Source: an uncultured Acidobacteriota bacterium (lineage in GTDB: Bacteria > Acidobacteriota > Blastocatellia > RBC074). Taken from it: a stretch of 10,412 nt of DNA. The notes under the pieces are model-generated. The model did no database searches. It was not told where the DNA came from and saw only the letters and a list, made by a program, of their open reading frames with translations. The position numbers and the translations under genes are program-made. This document shows positions 1 to 5,878 of the stretch, in pieces; the stretch's first letter is position 1, and each line of letters opens with the position of its first letter. The stretch covers positions 1-10,412 of the forward strand of contig CALBSU010000507.1 of the NCBI GenBank assembly GCA_937967285.1, given 5' to 3'.

Positions 1-1213
1 TCCGCTCCGTCACCGGCGAGGCCGTGAACGACCTGCGAACCATATCCATCAGAAATACAATGAGAAATACATAGAGCAGGGGCCGGAACGACGGCTCGAT
101 GACATGTGGAGTGATCCGCAGCACCGGGACAACCATGACCAGCATCAGGACATTGATGATCCCGAGCGGCAGGCTGTAGTAGGAGAGGACCACGACGCTC
201 AGCAGAAGCACAGGCAGAGAGAGAGAGACGGGATACTTCAGAATGTCGGCCCGCTCATCAACCTCACCACCCAGAGCCGACTGTGACCTGCGCAGACGGA
301 AAACCAGTCCGAGCGAGACGATAAATAACGACAATGGCACGGCAATCAGATAGTTCGAAAGACGCACCATGTGGAAACCGCTGAGCAGGTCATGAAACAG
401 GCCTCCGCCGAAGACGAAACGCAGAACCTGGAATTTCTGCGTGTAGGCCCGCGAGTCCCAGAGGGGATAGGAATCGCGAACCACAAGCGATCCTTCGTAT
501 TTCCGCTTCGCCGCGTCGATCTGGCCGACGATACCAGAGATCACATCGTCCTGCTGCGAGAGCAGGTTCTGGAGCGTAATCATCTTGCGCTGACGTTCGA
601 GCAGACGATCACGGCTCATCTCGATCTTCGAGAGCGAATCGCGGATCCTCTGAAAGACCTCTGTCAGGTCCGCTGTCTCCTGCGTCCCGGCAAGCGTCGC
701 CCGCCACTGGCCTTCACGCTGGTTGAGCAGCCTGATCTCCTCTGAAAGCCGCGAGGCGCGCAGATCGACTCTCCGGCGTTCCTCGGCGCAGTCCCACGCA
801 TAGCTCCGCCACAACTGCGCCAGCCTCCATAATTCGCTCAGATTGGGCGGCTGAAGGAAGAGCCTTTCGGCATCACGGGCTTCGGTTGTCAGAACCCTGA
901 GCCGCGCACGGATTTCACGCTCCTCATCGACCGGATCCGGAAGCTGTGATATGCGGTTAACGATCTCGGTCAGCAGTCGCTCGGTATCTACCGCGGTATC
1001 GACCACATCCTCGAGCGGGATGGCGCTCGTTCCCTTCTTCTCGCCGCCGGAAGGCGTCGCGGCCGGCGCCGGAGTTGCCTGCGGCATGACCGGCAGAGGC
1101 AGTGTTTGAGCGCATACCGCGGAGCTCAGACAAAACGCCGCCGCGATCGATAGAAGCAGGGAGCCGAGCCGTCCTCCCCGCCACACTCTATTGTTCCCGC
1201 TAACCTTGGTCAT
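1..1213 (-). CDS. Exported multi-pass membrane protein, probable MscS-type mechanosensitive channel (3' end outside window)
   Basis: Reading the minus strand from the ATG at 1213 gives an open frame of 404 codons that runs off the left edge. It starts with a Sec signal peptide (hydrophobic LLLSIAAAFCLSSAVCA, cleavage near residue 41). A short Ala/Pro linker follows, then a long, charged, largely helical region (about residues 65-250) rich in Arg, Glu, Gln and Leu that looks coiled-coil. Hydrophobic segments follow at about 286-305, 330-346, 349-366 and 377-390. A periplasmic helical domain followed by several membrane helices is the layout of large MscS relatives (MscK/MscM type), which open under membrane tension. 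The diagnostic pore helix and beta domain would lie beyond the left edge, so the family call is inference; another helical envelope protein is possible. No good Shine-Dalgarno precedes the ATG; the start rests on the signal peptide directly after it. Confidence 0.6.
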   Translation of the reverse strand, partial: MTKVSGNNRVWRGGRLGSLLLSIAAAFCLSSAVCAQTLPLPVMPQATPAPAATPSGGEKKGTSAIPLEDVVDTAVDTERLLTEIVNRISQLPDPVDEEREIRARLRVLTTEARDAERLFLQPPNLSELWRLAQLWRSYAWDCAEERRRVDLRASRLSEEIRLLNQREGQWRATLAGTQETADLTEVFQRIRDSLSKIEMSRDRLLERQRKMITLQNLLSQQDDVISGIVGQIDAAKRKYEGSLVVRDSYPLWDSRAYTQKFQVLRFVFGGGLFHDLLSGFHMVRLSNYLIAVPLSLFIVSLGLVFRLRRSQSALGGEVDERADILKYPVSLSLPVLLLSVVVLSYYSLPLGIINVLMLVMVVPVLRITPHVIEPSFRPLLYVFLIVFLMDMVRRSFTASPVTER

Positions 1214-1519
1214 ATCTACACTGAAACCATCTGCAATCCGTCTAAGTTTAAATTCCACTGAGATAATTCATCATAAACGAAAAGTAACTGCTCAGTCCGC
1301 GGAGCGGGTGACAGATTGTAGCCCCGGGCGAACCCAAGGGAAACAGCGCCGTCACCCATTCAAGCCGCGTGAGCGGCGAGAGACAAATTGATATTGATTA
1401 GAAACGAAAAAACTAAACAGACGAAAACCTGGATTTTCGTCTGTTTAGTTTCATAACATCGGCCGTGAATTTTAAAGTTCCTTCAGCCGCGTGTTACTTT
1501 ATCCCAGGTATCGGGGAGT
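1214..1519. other. Intergenic region between two minus-strand genes
   Basis: This stretch has no convincing gene. Its left part (1214-1400) must hold any promoter for the channel-like gene, but I could not pick out clear -35/-10 boxes. Its right part holds the hairpin described separately. The short plus-strand frame at 1191-1391 has no ribosome binding site and an unremarkable composition. Confidence 0.5.
1407..1451 (-). terminator. Long perfect hairpin, likely terminator of the 1520-2107 gene
   Basis: Positions 1410-1427 and 1434-1451 form a perfect 18-bp inverted repeat around a 6-nt loop (1428-1433). In the minus direction the stem begins with AAA, and its closing TTT runs on into another TTT. 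It lies 69 bp past the stop codon at 1520. The stem is AT-rich for a terminator, but its length and placement support that role. The other strand also shows A/T-rich flanks, so it could act both ways, although no plus-strand gene needs it. Confidence 0.7.
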
Positions 1520-2107
1520 TCAGTTGGTGACTGCCTTTTTGGTCTTTTCGGCGATCTTCTTGATGCCATGTCCGACGCCTTTGACATCTTTCTTCACCTC
1601 GTCGCCTACCTTTTCAGCGCCATCTTTGATCTTGCCGCCGACCATTTTAGCGTCCTTCTCGGTAGTTTCGCCGACCTTTTCACCGAAGTCCTTTGTCTTG
1701 CCGGCCGCCTTGGCGAGCGCATCGCCGGTGGCGTCCATGGATTTTTCGACCCAGTTCTTGTCCTTGACCTCGACCTCGGTGTTGTCATCGCGATGAACGA
1801 CGTGAGCCGTTACCGTCCCGTCGGAATGGGTCTTCCGCGTAACGGAATGAAGCGGGCCCGATTTGAATACGCGGTGCTCGTGCTTGCTGTTGTCGCTATG
1901 ATGATTGATGGTGATCTCGGAGCCGTCAGTGTGTGACTTCGTCTCGGTCCTGACGATGCTGGGAGTCGGAACCGGAGTCGGCTCGGTCATTGCCACCTCG
2001 GCGGTGGGCGTCGGAGTCGGGGCGGTCGTAGTCGCATTATCGGAGGAGCTGCAGCCGGCAGCGATTCCTGCTGCCAGACATACGGTTGCGATCAATACTT
2101 TTTTCAT
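1520..2107 (-). CDS. Lipoprotein with His/Asp-rich repeats and an LEA-like amphipathic tail
   Basis: A 195-residue exported lipoprotein. A short signal peptide ends in the lipobox AAGC with Cys19 as the lipidation site. A Pro/Thr-rich linker (about 28-52) follows. Residues 57-76 and 92-111 are two copies of a His/Asp-rich unit (KSHTDGSEITINHHSDNS and KTHSDGTVTAHVVHRDDNT). The C-terminal 70 residues (125-195) are rich in Lys, Gly, Glu and Ala with repeats such as KTKDFGEKVGETTEKDAK and KIKDGAEKVGDEVKK. This amphipathic pattern is typical of LEA or YtxH-like proteins linked to desiccation or osmotic stress. Role is inference: a surface or periplasmic stress or spacer protein. GAGG about 6 nt upstream of the ATG supports the start. 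It lies 41 bp after the L,D-transpeptidase stop and is probably co-transcribed with it. Confidence 0.85.
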   Translation of the reverse strand: MKKVLIATVCLAAGIAAGCSSSDNATTTAPTPTPTAEVAMTEPTPVPTPSIVRTETKSHTDGSEITINHHSDNSKHEHRVFKSGPLHSVTRKTHSDGTVTAHVVHRDDNTEVEVKDKNWVEKSMDATGDALAKAAGKTKDFGEKVGETTEKDAKMVGGKIKDGAEKVGDEVKKDVKGVGHGIKKIAEKTKKAVTN

Positions 2108-2148
2108 CTTTACCTCGAAATTATTGGTTAACGTTGTTGACTTCTCAC

Positions 2149-3312
2149 TTAGCCTTTAGGCTTCGCGGTGGTGTTGCTTCCCTGAACCTTCTCGTCGACG
2201 GTGATGACTGAGAAACCCTTGTCATGCGCGGTGGTCTGCCGTGTAGCCGGCAGGTCCGTGATCATGACCGCATCGCCCGGCTGAAGGATCGGGTAGATCT
2301 CCGCGGCGAATTTGTGCGGGATCTTGACGCGCCCGCGGATATCCTGAACGGCCAGTTGCCCGTCCTTGTTCGGAATTCCGACGGCCATCCAGCGCCGCGC
2401 CTTACTGTCCGGAACGAACGAGCTGGGAAGTTCCGAATACCCGTCGAGCATGACGTACGCACCCGGATGAAGCGGCGCCTCGGGGCTGGTGATCGCCAGC
2501 CTCGATTCGCCGATCAAAATGCCGTTACGATAGACGTAGATCTTCTTGTCGGCGGCGCTGATCAGCAGGCTGAGCGGACCTTCGGGAGCCTTCTCCGGCT
2601 TCCAGACATAGCTGTAACGGTTGAGCTCGGCGTCAAGTTCCGCATCGCCGGCATTGGCAACGCTCGCGGGCATCAGCATTCCGGGATGGACCGTCTCCAT
2701 CGGATCGGAGGTCTTGTCGGCAATGACGACCGTCGAGCCCTTCGAGGTGACGGTGTAGAGCAGCTTCGAAAACTCGAGCGGCAGCCTGACGCAGCCGTGC
2801 GACGCCGGGTAACCGGGCAGATTGCCTGCATGCAGCGCGATTCCGTCCCACGTCAGGCGCTCCATGTTCGGCATCGGGGCATTGTTATAGGTGCTCGAAA
2901 AATGTTTGACCTGCTTCTCGAGGATGTGGAAAACACCCGTCGGAGTATTGTGTCCGGCTCGCCCGGTGCTGACCGTGCTGCGGCCGATCAGGATTCCGTT
3001 GCGATAGACATAGGCCTGCTGCTCCGGAATGCTCACCACCACGACGGCCGGGCCTTTCGTCGACCGCTCAGGATTCCAGGTGAACTCGCCCGGCTTCAGT
3101 TTTCTTGAGAACGGCTCGTCAGGCGGATTCTGGATCGGTTTCGTCTCCTGCATCGAGAAATCGACTGTAGGAGACGGCGTCGGAGCGGCCGCTTTCTCCT
3201 CTGAGGCGCTCGATCCGCAGGCGCAAAGAACAATCAACAGACTTAACGAAAACAACTTCGTCAGCGATGAATTCAAGGCTTTATGAAATTTTTTGATCAT
3301 CCTGTATATCAT
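2149..3312 (-). CDS. L,D-transpeptidase (YkuD) lipoprotein with a second, degenerate YkuD-like copy
   Basis: A 387-residue protein. A signal sequence with the lipobox LCAC (Cys32) makes it a likely lipoprotein; a Pro/Thr linker follows. Residues about 77-199 form a YkuD domain with the catalytic signature His161-x-Gly then Ser171-His172-Gly173-Cys174-x-Arg176; Cys174 is the nucleophile. Enzymes of this family make 3-3 cross-links in peptidoglycan or attach proteins to it, in the periplasm. Residues about 235-353 repeat the fold: both halves share YVYRNGILIG exactly (101-110 and 259-268). The second copy also ends with VKIPHKF...PGDAVMITD, matching VRLPLEF...KGSTVVIAD, but it lacks the SHGC motif. 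ATG codons at 3312 and 3300 are both possible and neither has a well-spaced ribosome binding site. It sits 133 bp after the lectin gene and 41 bp before the LEA-like lipoprotein gene. Confidence 0.92.
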   Translation of the reverse strand: MIYRMIKKFHKALNSSLTKLFSLSLLIVLCACGSSASEEKAAAPTPSPTVDFSMQETKPIQNPPDEPFSRKLKPGEFTWNPERSTKGPAVVVVSIPEQQAYVYRNGILIGRSTVSTGRAGHNTPTGVFHILEKQVKHFSSTYNNAPMPNMERLTWDGIALHAGNLPGYPASHGCVRLPLEFSKLLYTVTSKGSTVVIADKTSDPMETVHPGMLMPASVANAGDAELDAELNRYSYVWKPEKAPEGPLSLLISAADKKIYVYRNGILIGESRLAITSPEAPLHPGAYVMLDGYSELPSSFVPDSKARRWMAVGIPNKDGQLAVQDIRGRVKIPHKFAAEIYPILQPGDAVMITDLPATRQTTAHDKGFSVITVDEKVQGSNTTAKPKG

Positions 3313-3445
3313 CCTTAAAAACCCGGCACCGGGACTTTGAGAAAAATGAGGGGTCTGATCTATAACCTCGCTTCTCAGCCGCCAGTGCGCGGGTTTGCTG
3401 GTTCCGTATCACTGCGTCAAATCAGATTTGACTGCCGATCCGGAC

Positions 3446-4294
3446 TTACTGCTCGAATTTCCATTCCTGCTGCGGAGCGCCGTTCATGCAGGTGCCCTGC
3501 TGGATGTTCGCACCATCCTGGACGCTGCGCTGACTGACCTCCAGGCACTTGCCGGAGCCGACATTGATGATGTGGTAGAAACCGCTCGCGGTGCGCTGAA
3601 TCCTCCAGCGCTGGTTCTCACCGTTGTGCCAGCGATACTGGACGACGTTGGCGCCGTCTCCCCTGCCTCCGCCGTAGACATCCAGAACCTTGTTGCTGAA
3701 GTGGCTGATGATCGAATATTCGCCGTTGCCCAGATCGACGATGTCCCAGGTCTGGTTGGGCTGCTTCTGATAATCCCACTGCTGGATGTTCGCCGAATCG
3801 GCCTGCGAACGCTCCCTGACGTCGACACCCTTACCGCTGTTGCGGTTGAGAATACCGCCGCTGAACCAGACGCGACCGTTCGCATTATAGTTCGACCCGT
3901 AGTTGTGGTTCTCGTATCCCTGATCATAATCAGGCATCTTCGGACGGGTCTTGCCGGAAAAATTCTGCCAGGTGTAGTTCAGATTTGCGACATACTCATT
4001 CTGCATGCTGACGACGCAATTGAAGTTGAACGGGAGCCCGCGATCGTTATAATCGCGACGATAATCTCCCGTGCCGCTGAGTTCAACCTTGGAGGCTGAA
4101 ACCTGGCGGAACTGCATTGTGCTCGGGTCGATTTTGGCATACGGACTCCTGCCGCCGACTTCCTGACTCATCCGCTGTGCGAGCGCCTGCACGCAAGTAC
4201 TCATTGCAAAACTTCTCGCATCCTGAGCCTGAGCAGAGCCGGCCATCAGAAAGAACAGCCCTGCAATAAAGATACCGCTGAATTTTTTCATCAT
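3446..4294 (-). CDS. Exported ricin-type beta-trefoil lectin-like protein
   Basis: A 282-residue exported protein when started at 4294. The signal peptide starts MMKKFSGIFIAG and ends SAQA, with cleavage near residue 23. A domain of about 90 residues follows (about 24-112) with Cys34 and Cys93; I do not recognise its family. After a Tyr/Asn-rich linker, residues about 139-282 form a three-repeat ricin-B (beta-trefoil) domain carrying QTW, QRW and QEW at about 181-183, 228-230 and 276-278. Such domains bind sugars, often galactose or xylan. The repeat spacing shows a complete trefoil, while the ligand cannot be told. No catalytic domain is attached, so it looks like a stand-alone periplasmic or secreted binding protein. 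The frame extends upstream to an ATG at 4330, but AAGGA 8 nt before the 4294 ATG and the signal peptide favour the inner start. Confidence 0.85.
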   Translation of the reverse strand: MMKKFSGIFIAGLFFLMAGSAQAQDARSFAMSTCVQALAQRMSQEVGGRSPYAKIDPSTMQFRQVSASKVELSGTGDYRRDYNDRGLPFNFNCVVSMQNEYVANLNYTWQNFSGKTRPKMPDYDQGYENHNYGSNYNANGRVWFSGGILNRNSGKGVDVRERSQADSANIQQWDYQKQPNQTWDIVDLGNGEYSIISHFSNKVLDVYGGGRGDGANVVQYRWHNGENQRWRIQRTASGFYHIINVGSGKCLEVSQRSVQDGANIQQGTCMNGAPQQEWKFEQ

Positions 4295-4302
4295 AATCGT
4301 AT

Positions 4303-4307
4303 TCCTT
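4303..4307 (-). promoter_or_regulatory. Ribosome binding site deciding the lectin start
   Basis: The minus strand reads AAGGA here, 8 nt before the ATG at 4294. It selects that codon over the in-frame ATG at 4330, which would put a charged 12-residue extension ahead of the signal peptide. Confidence 0.65.
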
Positions 4308-4384
4308 GAAATCCTTGGTCTTTTTACCATTCCTGATTCCCGAGCTGGTGATCGGGTTCAATCAGATTCGAGAATGGCGATCCG

Positions 4385-4822
4385 TTATTTGATGGAGACC
4401 GTCAGCGAGTAGGCCGCCGTGGCGCCTCTGCGCGCAACAGCGCGAACCAGATAGACGCGAATGATGTACTCGCCGTCCCCCGGCAGCTCTCCGCTCCATT
4501 TCGTCACCTCGACGGGTCTCGGCTCGGCGTTGAGAGCCTCTCCGGTTCCCTTGTTCTCGCCGGGCAGAATATTGAAATAGAGGGACGTGCTCCTCGATTT
4601 CAGCGCCACGCTCATCGTCTGGCCGCCGTTGGCCTTGAGAACGTAATCGACGGTCGCATAGCCCTTGACCGATCCCGAGACCGTCGCCGAGGAAGCTCCC
4701 GGACGGAACCGGATGGGAACCGTTTTGATCTCATCCGCCTGATTCAGTGCGGCGGCAGGCGCAACCGATCCCGTCAACATCATTACAAGAACAAAAAACG
4801 AAATAATTCTCTTTTTCATCAT
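4385..4822 (-). CDS. Small exported protein of unknown function (beta-rich, PPC or lysozyme-inhibitor-like)
   Basis: A 145-residue protein with a clear signal peptide (MMKKRIISFFVLVMMLTGSV, cleavage near APAAA at about residue 25). The mature part of about 120 residues alternates hydrophobic and polar residues and reads as a beta-sandwich. Visible features are IRFRPGASSATVSGSVKGY, then DYVLKANGGQTMSVALKS, then GELPGDGEYIIRVYLVR and a closing YSLTVSIK. This pattern resembles bacterial pre-peptidase C-terminal-like domains and small periplasmic lysozyme-inhibitor-like proteins (PliG type). I cannot decide between them without a profile search, and a role in protecting peptidoglycan is speculation. 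The ATG pair at 4822/4819 follows an AGG about 5 nt upstream. There are 90 bp between its stop and the lectin start downstream. Confidence 0.8.
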   Translation of the reverse strand: MMKKRIISFFVLVMMLTGSVAPAAALNQADEIKTVPIRFRPGASSATVSGSVKGYATVDYVLKANGGQTMSVALKSRSTSLYFNILPGENKGTGEALNAEPRPVEVTKWSGELPGDGEYIIRVYLVRAVARRGATAAYSLTVSIK

Positions 4823-4921
4823 TTAACCTGTTTGAATTTCGCGGCCGCGTTTAGAGCGGCAGCTATGGTTTCAGTTCCAGTCGACAGTTACCGCCGCGCA
4901 TCAGGCGGAACCGCGACTGAG

Positions 4922-5203
4922 TTATCTGGCAACGAAAGCGGAGTAGAGCCCCCACAAGACGGAGATCGCGACGATCGGTACGATCAGTAACAGATCCACG
5001 CGGATATTGGCCTCGGGACTTAATTTGACGATCGCAAATTCCCAGATCGCCCAGATGGCCCATGCAGTTGCCGGCCAGAGCAATCCTTTGGGATTGGCGA
5101 TCATCGATTTACCTTTAGTCAGCATGTAGGCTGCGAAAAACAGGCCGCTGACAAGGAATATTCCAGCCGGATTCTGAATGAATGGGCCGACTATGGTGTT
5201 CAT
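4922..5203 (-). CDS. Small integral membrane protein, three transmembrane helices
   Basis: A 93-residue, very hydrophobic protein with membrane segments at about 12-30 (AGIFLVSGLFFAAYML), 40-58 (GLLWPATAWAIWAIWEFAI) and 70-91 (DLLLIVPIVAISVLWGLYSA). A charged loop KLSPEANIRVD sits between the last two. It has no signal peptide, so the first helix is the insertion signal. I recognise it only as a conserved type of small inner-membrane protein without assigned function. It is the first gene of a run of five minus-strand envelope genes, with 99 bp to the next start. A GGGGA lies about 10 nt before the ATG, a little far for a ribosome binding site. An 11-bp dyad sits 24-74 nt upstream and may regulate it. 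Confidence 0.8.
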   Translation of the reverse strand: MNTIVGPFIQNPAGIFLVSGLFFAAYMLTKGKSMIANPKGLLWPATAWAIWAIWEFAIVKLSPEANIRVDLLLIVPIVAISVLWGLYSAFVAR

Positions 5204-5226
5204 AACAAGATCATCCCCGGAGTTAT

Positions 5227-5277
5227 TCGTTGTTAATTCAATACTTTCGCGTTTCGGTTCGCGGACATTAACAACGA
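5227..5277. promoter_or_regulatory. 11-bp dyad upstream of the 93-aa membrane protein gene
   Basis: TCGTTGTTAAT at 5227-5237 is mirrored exactly by ATTAACAACGA at 5267-5277, with 29 nt between. The spacer holds a smaller CGCG...CGCG pairing. The arms lie 24-74 nt upstream of the start at 5203, where an operator or a leader hairpin would be expected. No T-run follows on either side, so a terminator is unlikely. Confidence 0.45.
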
Positions 5278-5756
5278 TTTAAATCGCAAAAAAATTGTGC
5301 TGCAGGTCGAAGATAACTAACAATATGCGCCCTCCTCCCAGTCTAATCGACAGGCTCATACATCAATTATCTCCGGCCTGAGCACATCCTGGCGATCAAT
5401 ACATCACATCCAACTTCGGATGGTCATTTTGAGATCGCGCGATATCGGGAATAGCAAGGGAAATATCCTGTTTGGAAAGTAACTGATCTAAATAAAAATC
5501 GATCTCGCAGATGTGATCCAGGCCACATTCAGAAAGGACAAAGCATAAATCGGGGTATCCTCCATCTCACGACTGCTCTGCCCCGAGAATCTTTTTTGAT
5601 CAGGTTACAATCCGGGCTGGGACTGATTAATTCCAGGCAATATTGAACTACCCTGTTTATTCTTATCTCTCCAGGATTATTTACCGATGGTCATTATTCA
5701 ACCTGACTGATAAATATGTCATCAGTAAAACTCCTGAAAGTACTGACTGAGGCAGG

Positions 5757-5808
5757 AAAAAATGAAAACAGAGGCCGAACTGTCCTGGACAGCACGGCCT
5801 CTGTTTTC
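5757..5808 (-). terminator. Rho-independent terminator of the 5879-7786 gene
   Basis: Positions 5764-5777 and 5795-5808 pair perfectly over 14 bp (arm CGGCCTCTGTTTTC). The loop contains a second 5-bp stem (CTGTC/GACAG, 5780-5784 and 5788-5792). In the minus direction the stem is followed by A and then six T (5762-5757). It lies about 70 bp past the stop codon at 5879. Confidence 0.9.
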
Positions 5809-5878
5809 GGTTGGCGCCGGATTGGTCTGGCCATCCGGTTAGATCATTCATCGGGTAGCAGAGAAGATGACCGGATGA

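Larger units (their letters stand above)
5204..5878. other. Gene-poor intergenic region of about 675 bp
   Basis: No frame here has a believable start, ribosome binding site and coding-like composition. It holds the dyad at 5227-5277 next to the 93-aa gene and the terminator at 5757-5808 next to the 635-aa gene. The middle part (about 5280-5750) is more AT-rich than the genes around it and shows no tandem repeats, tRNA or mobile-element ends that I can see. Confidence 0.5.

Noticed and set aside
371..745. Plus-strand frame of 124 codons
   Set aside because: Antisense to the continuous channel-like reading frame, which has a signal peptide and membrane helices.
2224..3108. Long open frame on the plus strand (294 codons)
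   Set aside because: It lies entirely antisense to the L,D-transpeptidase, has an Arg/Asp-rich composition typical of an antisense shadow, and has no ribosome binding site or domain match.
3416..3432. GTCAAAT-CAG-ATTTGAC hairpin after the lectin stop codon
   Set aside because: Seven AT-rich base pairs with a 3-nt loop and no T-run; too weak to call a terminator, so the lectin and L,D-transpeptidase genes may still be co-transcribed.
3395..4099. Long open frame on the plus strand (234 codons)
   Set aside because: Antisense to the ricin-type lectin, which has a signal peptide, QxW motifs and a good ribosome binding site. The plus frame shows only Val/Ile/Asp-rich shadow sequence.
5550..5597. 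TCGGGG...CCCCGA stem followed by six T on the plus strand
   Set aside because: Only 6 bp with a 25-nt loop, and no plus-strand gene upstream that would need a terminator.
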